Origin: Bacteroides intestinalis
GTDB taxonomy: Bacteria; Bacteroidota; Bacteroidia; Bacteroidales; Bacteroidaceae
Length of the DNA stretch: 64,000 bases
Direction: 5' to 3'
Assembly: GCF_003464595.1 (NCBI RefSeq)
Contig: NZ_QRZF01000001.1
Span: 434,001-498,000, forward strand
A program made the translations under genes and the position numbers. Of the stretch, positions 54,756 to 64,000 are shown in pieces (the first letter of the stretch is position 1; every line of letters begins with the position of its first letter). Under the pieces are notes generated by a model. It had not been told where the DNA came from, ran no database searches, and saw nothing but the letters and a program-made list of their open reading frames with translations.

Positions 54756-57700
54756 ATGAGAAAAACCCTGTTAACCACATTACTATTATTCCTGCTACTG
54801 TCCTTTTCATACAAGGTGGCAGGAAATACCCAATATACTTTCCAACAGATAAGTACGCAGAACGGCCTGTCTTCTTCGGTTCGCTGCCTGGTAGTGAGCC
54901 ATGAGAAAGGGTATGTCTGGATTGGAACAAGATCAGGTATCGGACGCTTCGATGGCTACGAACTCAGGAAATACCTCCACGATAATATCACTCACATCAT
55001 TGAAGACAAAGAAAATACCATTTGGGCCATTACTCCCAAAGGGCTTTTCTACTACAATTATCAGGAAGATGAATTCCGGCAGGCACGCGATGAGGATAAT
55101 AATCCGGTAATAGCTACCTCCATTTGTCCTTGGGAAGACGGTGTATTATTCGGTGGAAGCGGCAAATTATATAAGTATGACTATGCCAATCACCAAATCA
55201 GATTCCTGTGTGCCCTCACCAATAATAAGTATAATATTACCAGCCTCCAGAAATGGGACGATCATACCCTGATGTGCACCAACCGATGGAGTCGTGCACT
55301 ACTCATTGATCTCCCGACAGGCCAGACCCATCCCGTACCTTTCGAAAGTAACGAACTGATAGCCACTCTTATCGACAAAAACGGGAATATATGGTTGGCT
55401 CCTTACCATCAGGGTGTGAAGTGCTACGACCGGAACGGCAAGCTTCTTCACTCTTATGATACCACAAACTCTCGGTTGCAGACCAATGTCGTACTTTCTT
55501 TAGCCGAACGCGACGGGCAGATATGGGTGGGTACGGATGGTTCCGGTATCTATATTCTGAATCCCAAGGACGATACGATGTCTGTTCTTGTGCGAGTTCC
55601 CGGAGATCCATACTCACTACCTGCGAACTCAATCCTTTATTTATATACTGACTCCAATAATAATATGTGGGCAGGCAGTGTGCGTGCCGGCTTAATACAC
55701 ATCAAAGAAGCGGGAATGAAGATTTATTCGGATGCATTGCCCGGATTTGAATACGCACTCAGTGAAAAGTCGACACTTAGCATCCACCAGGATGAAAAAG
55801 AAGATATATGGGTTGGAACAGATGGCGGCGGAATCAACCGCCTTAATCCTGTCACTAAGAAATTCCACCATGTGCTCTCTACCTGGGGAGATAAAGTATC
55901 TTCCATCACAGGGGTAGATCAGAGACATCTTCTGGTTTCTTTATTCAGCAAAGGGTTATTCTTTTTTGATAAACAAACTGAAAGCTACCAACCACTTATT
56001 ATCATCAACGATAGTATAAATACCCTCTTATGCAAACGGGGAAAAACGGTTAATGTATTCCGGAACACACCGGAAACAATATTATTATTATCCGAAATGC
56101 CATATAGCTACCACTTAGCCCGGAAAGACTTCACACCTATTCCTCTGGACAAACCTGCCCAAGATGTCATCGGCACGCTCCTGCCTATATGCCAGAACGG
56201 TTTCGTTTCCTATCTGCATGATTTCAAACGGATTTACCGGATCGATTCCCGAAAGAACCGGTTAGAAACCTTATACAGTTGCAAAGGTGATACCATATTC
56301 AATTCTGTATCTACCGATGAAAACGGGATTTTCTGGATAGGAAGCAATTATGGGCTCAGTTACTATTCCATGGAAAAACAGCAATGCGTCAATATTCCCA
56401 ATAGTCTGATCAATGAAATTAATTCACTGATTTGTGATCAGCGGGGACGTGTATGGATAGGAGCAGACAGCAAACTATTCGCCCACCTGATTCAAGAAGG
56501 AGAGTTCATTCTTTACGGGGAGTCAGATGGAATCATTCTGAACGAATATCTGGAGAAACCTCGTTTACTCTCCACACAAGGCGATATCTATATGGGAGGT
56601 GTCAACGGACTGCTTTGTATCAACAAACAACTCCCTGACGAACCAAACGCCCCTCCTATTCTTGAACTGGCAGACGTTTGGGTAGGCGGAGAACGTATGA
56701 ATGCCTTGATGAGTACCGGACGAAGACTGAAAGTAGAAGAACAAAGTAAACCCATCACCATTAAAATCATTGCCCACGATAAAGATATCTTCCGCAAACC
56801 GATGTATCGTTATACCTTACTCGGCATGGAAGGGCAAGTGATTTACTCCTACCAACCGGAACTGACATTAAGCGGACTACCTGCAAGAACCTACCAAGTG
56901 ATGGCCTCCTGCAGTACCCGTACCGGGGGATGGACTGAGGATTATCAGATTCTGGAACTCATAGTCTTACCACCGTGGTATAAATCCAACTGGTTTATCA
57001 GTATTTGTTTCATATTGATAGTTTCAGGGGTGATATTGGCATTCTTCTCCCTGTTGCATCGCAAAGAAAACAAATTGAAATGGGCCATGAAGGAACATGA
57101 GCAACAGGTTTATGAAGAGAAAGTACGTTTCCTTATCAATATCAACCATGAATTGCGCACCCCACTCACCCTGATACACGCCCCGTTAAAGCAATTGCTG
57201 GAATCACTATCGCCGGAAGACGACAAGTATCCGGTTATCCAAAGCATTAGCAAACAGTCCGGACGCATGAAGAACCTTCTGAATATGGTGCTGGATGTAC
57301 GCAAAATGGAGGTAGGGCAAAGCACGCTGAATGTAGGAACTGTGGAACTAACTCCATGGATAGAACAACTTATAACAGATTTCAGACCGGAAGCCCAGTT
57401 AAAAGGCATCTCCATCTTATATAGTCCCGGACCGGAAGTGGATACTCTTTGCTTTGATAAAGAGAAATGCACTACCATATTAATAAATCTGCTGATCAAT
57501 GCGTTGAAGTACAGCCCTGAGAACAGTCTGATTCGTCTCACTACCAGCCTGTCAGACGATAAGAGCCGTGTACGCATCTCTGTTTCCGACGAAGGTCCCG
57601 GATTGAAAGATGTAGATATAAACAACTTGTTTATCCGTTTCTATCAAGGCAACAATAGCCGCCCCGGAACAGGCATCGGCCTCTCCTACTCTAAAATTCT

Positions 57701-58667
57701 TGCCGAACAACATGGCGGAAGTATAGGTGCCTATGACCATGGAGATATGTCCGGTTCTACCTTCTGGTTCGAACTGCCGCGAGACATACAACCGGGAAAG
57801 GTTACTCTGCAACCGCAAGCCTATTTGAATGAGTTGCTGGCTCCCACCCAGGAAGTCGAAAGCATCCCAAGCGATATTCTAAACAAAGAGGATACCCAAA
57901 ACTGTACTCTCCTTATCGTGGATGATAACAAAGATCTGACAGATTATCTATTCTCCGCCCTTAAGAATAAATTCAAAGAAATCCGGGTGGCTTATGACGG
58001 TGAAGAAGCCTTGCGTATCTGCCGTGAATCTTCACCGGAAATTGTAGTCAGTGATATTCAGATGCCACGTATGAATGGCTATGAATTATGCAAGCATATC
58101 AAAGAAGACCTGGAAATCAGCCATATCCCCGTTATCCTGCTTACAGCCCGCAATGATGAGGAAAGCCAGTTATTCGGTTACAAGAACGGAGCGGATGCAT
58201 ACCTGACCAAGCCTTTCGAAGTAGACATACTTTATACCGTTATCCAAAGCCAACTGAAGAATCGCGAACGGATACGGATACGTTATGCTGAAGCCGGCCC
58301 ACTCCCCCTGCCACAGGAAAGTACATTCAGCTCGGCCGATGAGAAATTCCTCAACCGCCTGAATAAACTGATCTCCGAGAATCTGGATAACCTGCAAATG
58401 GGGATACCGTTCCTTTGTACGGAATTGGGTATCAGCCGTGCAGGTCTTTACAACAAGCTGAAAGCATTGTCGGGGATGGGGGCCAATGATTATATCACCA
58501 AACTACGGATAGAACGGAGTGCCTGGCTGCTTACCCATACCGCGCTCAGCATCGTTGAAGTCGCAGACCAGACAGGGTTCTCAACTTCCCGCTATTTCAG
58601 TACGGTGTTTAAGCAATACATGGGGTGTTCGCCCACTCAATATAAGGAAGAACATAAACCTATATAG
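54756..58667 (+). CDS. Hybrid two-component system regulator
   Basis: 1303 residues. In order: signal peptide, two seven-bladed propellers of Reg_prop repeats (about 25-600), a Y_Y_Y domain (about 675-738), one membrane segment (about 746-766), a histidine kinase with H-box NINHELRTPLTL near residue 799 and an ATPase domain (GTGIGLSYS), a receiver domain (about 1050-1165; VVSDIQMPRMNG), and an AraC-type DNA-binding domain at the end. The sensor binds a glycan fragment in the periplasm, and the C-terminal domain activates the locus. It is divergent from susC and next to the sulfatase gene, so it probably controls both sides. Confidence 0.95.
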   Translation: MRKTLLTTLLLFLLLSFSYKVAGNTQYTFQQISTQNGLSSSVRCLVVSHEKGYVWIGTRSGIGRFDGYELRKYLHDNITHIIEDKENTIWAITPKGLFYYNYQEDEFRQARDEDNNPVIATSICPWEDGVLFGGSGKLYKYDYANHQIRFLCALTNNKYNITSLQKWDDHTLMCTNRWSRALLIDLPTGQTHPVPFESNELIATLIDKNGNIWLAPYHQGVKCYDRNGKLLHSYDTTNSRLQTNVVLSLAERDGQIWVGTDGSGIYILNPKDDTMSVLVRVPGDPYSLPANSILYLYTDSNNNMWAGSVRAGLIHIKEAGMKIYSDALPGFEYALSEKSTLSIHQDEKEDIWVGTDGGGINRLNPVTKKFHHVLSTWGDKVSSITGVDQRHLLVSLFSKGLFFFDKQTESYQPLIIINDSINTLLCKRGKTVNVFRNTPETILLLSEMPYSYHLARKDFTPIPLDKPAQDVIGTLLPICQNGFVSYLHDFKRIYRIDSRKNRLETLYSCKGDTIFNSVSTDENGIFWIGSNYGLSYYSMEKQQCVNIPNSLINEINSLICDQRGRVWIGADSKLFAHLIQEGEFILYGESDGIILNEYLEKPRLLSTQGDIYMGGVNGLLCINKQLPDEPNAPPILELADVWVGGERMNALMSTGRRLKVEEQSKPITIKIIAHDKDIFRKPMYRYTLLGMEGQVIYSYQPELTLSGLPARTYQVMASCSTRTGGWTEDYQILELIVLPPWYKSNWFISICFILIVSGVILAFFSLLHRKENKLKWAMKEHEQQVYEEKVRFLININHELRTPLTLIHAPLKQLLESLSPEDDKYPVIQSISKQSGRMKNLLNMVLDVRKMEVGQSTLNVGTVELTPWIEQLITDFRPEAQLKGISILYSPGPEVDTLCFDKEKCTTILINLLINALKYSPENSLIRLTTSLSDDKSRVRISVSDEGPGLKDVDINNLFIRFYQGNNSRPGTGIGLSYSKILAEQHGGSIGAYDHGDMSGSTFWFELPRDIQPGKVTLQPQAYLNELLAPTQEVESIPSDILNKEDTQNCTLLIVDDNKDLTDYLFSALKNKFKEIRVAYDGEEALRICRESSPEIVVSDIQMPRMNGYELCKHIKEDLEISHIPVILLTARNDEESQLFGYKNGADAYLTKPFEVDILYTVIQSQLKNRERIRIRYAEAGPLPLPQESTFSSADEKFLNRLNKLISENLDNLQMGIPFLCTELGISRAGLYNKLKALSGMGANDYITKLRIERSAWLLTHTALSIVEVADQTGFSTSRYFSTVFKQYMGCSPTQYKEEHKPI

Positions 58668-58721
58668 GGAGAAAGTTGAGGGTGTAATGCCGTCTTTTGC
58701 AATACATCTTTATGCTATCAG

Positions 58722-60251
58722 CTACAGATCAGGTAATGTAACAGGAAACATCTCGCTGTCTCTGTGTTCCCTCTTAATAATCTCTTTCATCTGTTTCACA
58801 ATATCGGGATGAGCAGCTGCAATATCATGATCTTCATGTACATCATTTGCGAGATCATACAGATAAGGTGTCCCTTTCTTAACTATCAGTTTCCAGTCTC
58901 CCATACGGACACCAATCTGATCTGTTTCATGGAACTCCCAATAAAGGAAATCATGTTTTTGCTGCTTGCCGTCGTCCCCCAACAAGGTCGGAACAAAAGA
59001 GATGCCATCGAAGCAATCATTCTTTATCTTTTTATTTATGTACTTCTTCGGAAATGCTTTATCCACCATCAACTCACAGAATGTAGGCATCACATCGTAG
59101 AAAGCCAATTGGTGATCATTCACCTTGCCTGCTGATACATGCCCGGGCCAACGCACAATAAAGGGGATTCGTATACCACCCTCATGGCATTGCCGTTTCA
59201 GACCACGTAGCTTACCATCCCTCCCAAAGAATTCGGGATCTGCTCCACCCTCTTCGTGGGGACCATTATCACTGCTAAAGATAACAATCGTGTTATCATC
59301 AAGACCTTTCTCTTCCAGCTTCTTCAAGACTTCGCCTACATAACTATCAAGGCGGGTGATCATACCGGCAAACTCAGCATGGGTATGCTCCACGGCATTG
59401 TATCGCGAACCTTCGGAACCTCCCCAGGTTTTATCTCTGAAGAATTGCTTTTTGTATCCTTTCAGAATGGAGTCATTAGGCTGCGCCAGTTCGGCATGTG
59501 GAAGCGTATAAGTGAAGAAGCCATAAAAAGGTTGTTTGCCATCCTGCTTATCAATCCACTCCATGGCTTTCTGATGAATCAGGTCAGCAGAATATTGCGA
59601 ACGCTTTTTGTAATCATCACCAAACATGGGATAATTGATGTTGTCTTCCATTACAATACGTACGACTCCGGTATCCCCTTCCTCTTTACTGTATCTGTTT
59701 AGGAAGTTGGGATAGTACAAATGTGCCTGAAACTGACATATATAACCGTAGAATTCATCTACACCCCGTTTATCCGGTGTGGAGCAGGAACCTTCGTAGC
59801 CGCCTGCCCATTTACCGAAAACTCCTGTAGTATAGCCATTCTTCTTCATGATTTCGGGCAGAATAATGTGGCCTTCATCATACGGTTCCTGCCCCACGAC
59901 AGAGAAATCTTTATTGATACCGTATGTCACGGTAGGAACATTCTTCCAATATTCTTTATTACCACGCACATGAGTATGCCCAGTGTGCTGCCCGGTCATC
60001 AAAGAAGCACGTGAAGGTGCACTAACCGGACTACCGGCATAAGCTTGGGTAAACAGCATACCTTCCTGCGCCATACGGTCAAGATTGGGTGTCTGGATAT
60101 ATTTCTGTCCGTAACATCCCAAGTCGCCATAGCCCATATCATCGCAGAGAATAAAAATGATATTAGGCCTAGATGAATTATTAGCCGCATTGCTATATAA
60201 AGAAATAGCGGCCAACAATCCTGTACCCAAAGTTACTTTTATAGATTTCAT
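58722..60251 (-). CDS. Ser-type S1 sulfatase
   Basis: 509 residues with signal peptide (cleavage near SNA). The formylglycine site is Ser77 in SAPSR (77-81), with DDMGYGDLGCYG and SSDNGPHEEGG as metal and active-site blocks. Substrate position is not predictable from sequence alone. It converges with the regulator gene and lies 34 bp after the GH2 stop codon, likely in the same operon. Confidence 0.88.
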   Translation of the reverse strand: MKSIKVTLGTGLLAAISLYSNAANNSSRPNIIFILCDDMGYGDLGCYGQKYIQTPNLDRMAQEGMLFTQAYAGSPVSAPSRASLMTGQHTGHTHVRGNKEYWKNVPTVTYGINKDFSVVGQEPYDEGHIILPEIMKKNGYTTGVFGKWAGGYEGSCSTPDKRGVDEFYGYICQFQAHLYYPNFLNRYSKEEGDTGVVRIVMEDNINYPMFGDDYKKRSQYSADLIHQKAMEWIDKQDGKQPFYGFFTYTLPHAELAQPNDSILKGYKKQFFRDKTWGGSEGSRYNAVEHTHAEFAGMITRLDSYVGEVLKKLEEKGLDDNTIVIFSSDNGPHEEGGADPEFFGRDGKLRGLKRQCHEGGIRIPFIVRWPGHVSAGKVNDHQLAFYDVMPTFCELMVDKAFPKKYINKKIKNDCFDGISFVPTLLGDDGKQQKHDFLYWEFHETDQIGVRMGDWKLIVKKGTPYLYDLANDVHEDHDIAAAHPDIVKQMKEIIKREHRDSEMFPVTLPDL

Positions 60252-60285
60252 ACCATTGTTTTTCTATTTCACCGGGAAGGTTCAT

Positions 60286-62961
60286 TCACTTCTTCTCACC
60301 AAAATCTTCCTGCTGCTTCTCGACTTCTTTCAGCTTCTGCGCATTCTGTTCTTTCTGCAACCGCTCCTGTTCCAACTCAGCAGCCGATTTTACAGCTGTT
60401 CCTCCCAATCCGGCGGCAGAAGGATTTGAAATAAGCGCCGCCTCTTTCCCCGAATATAGTAACGGATGCTCTGTCGGCACACTCTCCAACTCCAGTACAG
60501 CACTGGTGGGCATCTGCGAACCTTCAAACAGCACACTGGCTGTCACCTTTATCTTGCCCGGTTTCAAGGTCGACTGTATCAGTACCGGAGCAGTGCCCCA
60601 CTTTACAGGTGCGGGATTTGCCAATATGGAAGCATCTCCCAGAAGGCGTCCTTCGCCTTCCACATGGAACTTCACATAATAATTATTCAAGCGCTTTATA
60701 TTTCCATTTTTATCAGCAACGGCAGCCACCACTGTTACAAAGTCGGAGCCATCGGCTTTCAAGTTAACCCCTTCATTATCTATCCAAAGCAGTAGCTTCT
60801 CCGGACGACGTGCCGGATGCACCTCATGAGTGGCAACCACTTTGCCATCTATCAGCCCTTCGGCCAGCAAAAGTACATCTTCTTGTTTTTTCTTCCGGGA
60901 CATGGCTTTGTCCATCTGAAAATCATAGACATCCGGGAAAGTGATAACAGGTGAAGGCATACCGGCTTCTGTCAGTGACTTGCTGTAAGTAGACCCTTTC
61001 CCGTCTCTCATGAAAGTAAGCCGTACTTCCTCGCAATTCGAATAAACAGTGACATCCTTACTTGAGAATGGAGTCATTTCATGGGCTATATAAACCATCG
61101 GGCCAGTCTCGAAAAGGCGTTCCTGTTTCTCGGGCGAACGCTGTGCCTTGAACATATAGTACGAATACTTGGGCTGACGGAATACATCCATCAATCCACC
61201 ATAAAACGGATCGGGATGGTAACCACGTTGATGGTCGAACGAGTGCCAGAGACATCCGCCCACGTGTTGCCGGGGAGTGCGATAAAGAGCATCATAGCAA
61301 GTATAAGTATAGGCAGGATTGGCATAATGCCGGGCCTGGATGAGCATAGGTTGCTCTCCCCAGTTGCGTGCTACACGACTGGGTGAGTTATGCGAACTCC
61401 AATCATCCACATTGTCGCCCCATTCACGGGTAAAATAGGTAATTTTAGGATCGGCATTCGGATCCCCCCAGGCCTTCCCGTCAAAAGACGGATGGGTGAA
61501 AAGTACCGGGAAATATTCTTTGCCACGCGCTCCGCTGTCGCAGCCGGAATAACAATAAGGGTAAGGATATTCCTGATCGACCAGTTCACGGGTTTTCTTG
61601 GCAAAATCATCCGGATACCAGGTTTCATTCAGGATAGGCTCCCACAACCAGACACAAGCATGGTTACGGTCACGGCGTACCAGATTACGTATATCACTAT
61701 ATACACGTTGTGCAAATTCAGGGGCATCATTCCAGAACTGCCAGCCCGGAGTATTGACTATTACAAACAAACCGAGTTCATCGCATGCATCCATGAAAGC
61801 AGGGTCTTGCGGACAATGGGCATTGCGGATCACCTTCATTCCGGCATCCCGCAGTTTCTTTGCGTCACGCCAGTGAATGCTGTTGGGTACAGCATTACCT
61901 ACTACAGCAAAGTCCTGGTGACGATTGGCGCCGATCAACGGTTCTTCATAAGGTTTGCCGTTCAGCCAGAAGCCATCCTTACCTTTAAATTCCACACTGC
62001 GGATACCAATACGGCGACGGTAACCATCCACCACTTTTCCTTCGTGGTCGCGGATACGTACAATCAGATTATATAAAGTAGGAGTCTCCGGACTCCACAA
62101 CAATGGACTCTTTACTGTGATTTTATCTTTTGAAGTAACAGCCTTACCCGGACGTACCTGTATTTTATCATTCAGGAACGCCACCTGAGTACCATCCAGT
62201 TGCTGCAATTCATATTCCACAACTCCTGTAAAAGTTTTACGGCTTTCATTACGTAGATGAGCTTTCAGCAATACTTCAGCCGAAGCATCCGATACCTTAT
62301 CATAAGCCACAAACAGACCGCCACCTGCGACCTCGTCCTCAAAGTTAGGGTCAGTGATAAAGACAGGGTTATGAGCTACCAGCCAGCAATCACGGTAGAT
62401 ACCACCGAAATAGGTAAAATCAAGAACATCCTGTGCCTTTCCGGGAGGATAAGACGGATCATCACTATTGTCCGCCCATACGGCAATCACATTATCCTCT
62501 CCCCATTTCAGGGCATCGGTTACATCTACAACCACCGGCAAGTAACCACCAAAATGCTCTTTTATCAACCGGCCATTCACAAACACCTTGCTCTTCCCCA
62601 TGATGGCTTCAAAATGCAGGAATAATTTCTTTCCTTTCAATGCATCTGCGGGAGTGAAGTGCTTACGATACCAAACTTCACCTTGGTAATTGATACAACC
62701 GCTGGCTTCTGTAGGCAGATATTCAATTCCATTAGGCAGGGAGACTACAGCCCATTCCGTATCATCAAAACTTATAGCCTCAGCACCGGCAACGCTTCCT
62801 TTATAAAAACGCCAGGCCGGATTCATGAAAAACACTTCACGTCCGGAATTGGGTAATTCGAAGAAACCGGCAGTGGAAAACTCTGGTTGGTGAGACGCCT
62901 GCAATGTGCTGCAGGGAACTAACAATAAAACAATTAGAATTAAATAAATGATTTTTCTCAT
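60286..62961 (-). CDS. GH2-family glycoside hydrolase with charged C-terminal tail
   Basis: 891 residues with signal peptide. It has the GH2 layout: jelly-roll (about 30-195), Ig-like domain (about 200-320), barrel (about 325-610), then accessory beta domains. The predicted acid/base is Glu446 in WEPILNETW, and a candidate nucleophile is Glu513 in FTREWGDN. The last 35 or so residues are a Lys/Glu/Gln-rich helix (ELEQERLQKEQNAQ onward), unusual for this family. It may be a beta-galactosidase or related enzyme; the sugar is not certain. Confidence 0.8.
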   Translation of the reverse strand: MRKIIYLILIVLLLVPCSTLQASHQPEFSTAGFFELPNSGREVFFMNPAWRFYKGSVAGAEAISFDDTEWAVVSLPNGIEYLPTEASGCINYQGEVWYRKHFTPADALKGKKLFLHFEAIMGKSKVFVNGRLIKEHFGGYLPVVVDVTDALKWGEDNVIAVWADNSDDPSYPPGKAQDVLDFTYFGGIYRDCWLVAHNPVFITDPNFEDEVAGGGLFVAYDKVSDASAEVLLKAHLRNESRKTFTGVVEYELQQLDGTQVAFLNDKIQVRPGKAVTSKDKITVKSPLLWSPETPTLYNLIVRIRDHEGKVVDGYRRRIGIRSVEFKGKDGFWLNGKPYEEPLIGANRHQDFAVVGNAVPNSIHWRDAKKLRDAGMKVIRNAHCPQDPAFMDACDELGLFVIVNTPGWQFWNDAPEFAQRVYSDIRNLVRRDRNHACVWLWEPILNETWYPDDFAKKTRELVDQEYPYPYCYSGCDSGARGKEYFPVLFTHPSFDGKAWGDPNADPKITYFTREWGDNVDDWSSHNSPSRVARNWGEQPMLIQARHYANPAYTYTCYDALYRTPRQHVGGCLWHSFDHQRGYHPDPFYGGLMDVFRQPKYSYYMFKAQRSPEKQERLFETGPMVYIAHEMTPFSSKDVTVYSNCEEVRLTFMRDGKGSTYSKSLTEAGMPSPVITFPDVYDFQMDKAMSRKKKQEDVLLLAEGLIDGKVVATHEVHPARRPEKLLLWIDNEGVNLKADGSDFVTVVAAVADKNGNIKRLNNYYVKFHVEGEGRLLGDASILANPAPVKWGTAPVLIQSTLKPGKIKVTASVLFEGSQMPTSAVLELESVPTEHPLLYSGKEAALISNPSAAGLGGTAVKSAAELEQERLQKEQNAQKLKEVEKQQEDFGEKK

Positions 62962-63138
62962 GAAGATAGTATTATTTTAGGTGTACACGATTTGATGCAA
63001 CAACAACTGTTCACAACATCCGATACAAAAATAGGGCAAAACAGAAGATAAGTATCACAATAATCACTATTTTTTAATCCAATTTTGTCTAACCACCTAT
63101 TCTTTTTACCTTCAACAAGACGAAAGAGTATAAAATAA

Positions 63139-63174
63139 GGATGAGAATGTATCAGCACGAATACATTCTCATCC
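63139..63174 (-). terminator. Hairpin terminator after the GH127 gene
   Basis: A 14-bp stem (GGATGAGAATGTAT with ATACATTCTCATCC) around an 8-base loop is followed on the minus strand by a T-rich stretch. It separates GH127 from the GH2 gene downstream, implying a new transcript starts in the gap 62962-63138, where no clear promoter box was found. Confidence 0.75.
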
Positions 63175-63207
63175 CATCCTAATTTAGAAACTACTGATTA
63201 CCTTAAA

Positions 63208-64000
63208 TTATTCTACCTTTACTATCCGAATATCAAATAGTCCTCCTACCGTATTATTTTTCTTTGCATGTAACTTCACCGTCACGGATTTCTTTCCGGA
63301 AAGCAGTTCTTTGGGAAGCGGTACTACTTCATAATAGAATAGATCCGGAATGTCTTTAGGTTGGCAACGATCTATTGTAGCAATCTGCTTTCCATCTACC
63401 AATACATCGAATACCCTTGCACCTCCATCCGTATTGATGAACTGCATGTAGAGACTTTGAGGTACATCCGGCAATACCGCCATCTGGTACATAAAGTAAC
63501 CGCCATTGGAAGCATGCCTCCATGAACGACCATATGCTTCACCCCAATCCATATTCACACCCGCCAGTTTATGATCGCTCTCCGAAAGTGGCGACTGAAT
63601 CAGTACATGGTCTACCGTATTCGCTTGCAACATCTCATTTTCCAGGATAGTCTTCTTTTCCTGGTCATAAACAGCCTGATAATCTTTCATCTGTTTATAA
63701 AGCGGGAAATAGATGGCATAACGGTTGAAATGAATTCTATTGAAAGGAATCAACTCAAAAGTAGTGGAAGCTACCTCCGATGAACATTCAAACACTAATT
63801 CCTTATCCGGTTTTCTGGAAACTGCTTTCTTTATTTTATCTAAAGAACCTATTAACGCAGGAGCTGTCAGCATTGGAATTTCTAAAGTGGCAACCGTTCT
63901 TTTCGGGAATCTGAAACTATAGGCTTCTTCCAGTCCATTATTGCCGACTTTTGCTGCCAGGACTACGGGACCATAGAGAAATGCAGCATATTTATCACTG
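63208..64000 (-). CDS. GH127-like enzyme, C-terminal part, cut by the window end
   Basis: The reading frame stays open from 63208 through the window edge at 64000, so the start lies outside. The first visible residues, DKYAAFLYGPVVLAAKVG, are the typical conserved block at the end of the GH127 (DUF1680) catalytic region, followed by a C-terminal beta domain (GEAYGRSWRHASNGGYFMYQM, GARVFDVLVDGKQIAT). Studied GH127 enzymes remove beta-L-arabinofuranose; others act on unusual sugars. The catalytic Cys/Glu cluster lies outside the window, so activity cannot be judged. Confidence 0.8.
   Translation of the reverse strand, partial: SDKYAAFLYGPVVLAAKVGNNGLEEAYSFRFPKRTVATLEIPMLTAPALIGSLDKIKKAVSRKPDKELVFECSSEVASTTFELIPFNRIHFNRYAIYFPLYKQMKDYQAVYDQEKKTILENEMLQANTVDHVLIQSPLSESDHKLAGVNMDWGEAYGRSWRHASNGGYFMYQMAVLPDVPQSLYMQFINTDGGARVFDVLVDGKQIATIDRCQPKDIPDLFYYEVVPLPKELLSGKKSVTVKLHAKKNNTVGGLFDIRIVKVE

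Overview
The window looks like chromosome of a gut Bacteroides (Bacteroidota). The evidence is two SusC/SusD-type systems features (a SusCD pair with a hybrid two-component regulator), TonB-dependent receptors, many lipoproteins with Bacteroides-type lipoboxes, repeated promoter -7 elements of the form TAnnTTTG, Ser-type sulfatases and a probable glycine-lipid pair (GlsA/GlsB). No tRNA, rRNA or CRISPR array was seen.

Layout. 1-6 kb: a MACPF-domain lipoprotein, a TonB-dependent beta-barrel receptor and an orphan AAA ATPase (DUF4143 type). 6-12.4 kb: housekeeping genes, namely an MgtC/DUF4010 membrane protein, a CYTH phosphatase, a 45-residue membrane protein, prfB without a programmed frameshift, and an M16 peptidase lipoprotein. 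12.6-18.7 kb: a GH28 pectinase-type enzyme, a GH3 glycosidase and a long-chain acyl-CoA ligase. 18.69-24.57 kb: a compact integrated element of about 5.9 kb. It is bounded by a 15-bp direct repeat (GTTTCAAATGAAACT) and each end carries a pair of TAAGAAC sites spaced 13 bp apart. It holds a tyrosine integrase, a NUMOD3-like small protein, a Rep-like protein, a serine recombinase with a repeated upstream site, an adenine-methyltransferase-like protein, and an outer-membrane protein with a long structured leader. A chromosomal paralog of that outer-membrane protein lies just outside the right end.

24.7-37.8 kb: an M20 deacylase, an erythromycin-esterase-like protein, the operon dut - TPR lipoprotein - DUF4292 lipoprotein - EnvC-like protein, a divergent dGTPase, the glsA-glsB pair, and two tandem near-identical ECF sigma factors. 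38-64 kb: a polysaccharide utilisation locus. Reading on the minus strand from its regulator it has susC, susD, a sulfatase, GH20, GH2, GH29 and a sulfatase-GH16 fusion. On the other side of the divergent hybrid two-component regulator lie a second sulfatase, a second GH2 and a truncated GH127. The enzyme set (sulfatases, hexosaminidase, beta-galactosidases, fucosidase, GH16) fits a sulfated, fucosylated galactose/GlcNAc glycan such as mucin O-glycan or keratan sulfate; this is inference.

The most unusual signals are the small element with its attachment architecture and structured leader, and a set of intergenic arrays phased at exactly 11 or 22 bp (about 7.4, 26.7, 37.1 and 37.9 kb), whose core motifs differ but whose spacing is the same.
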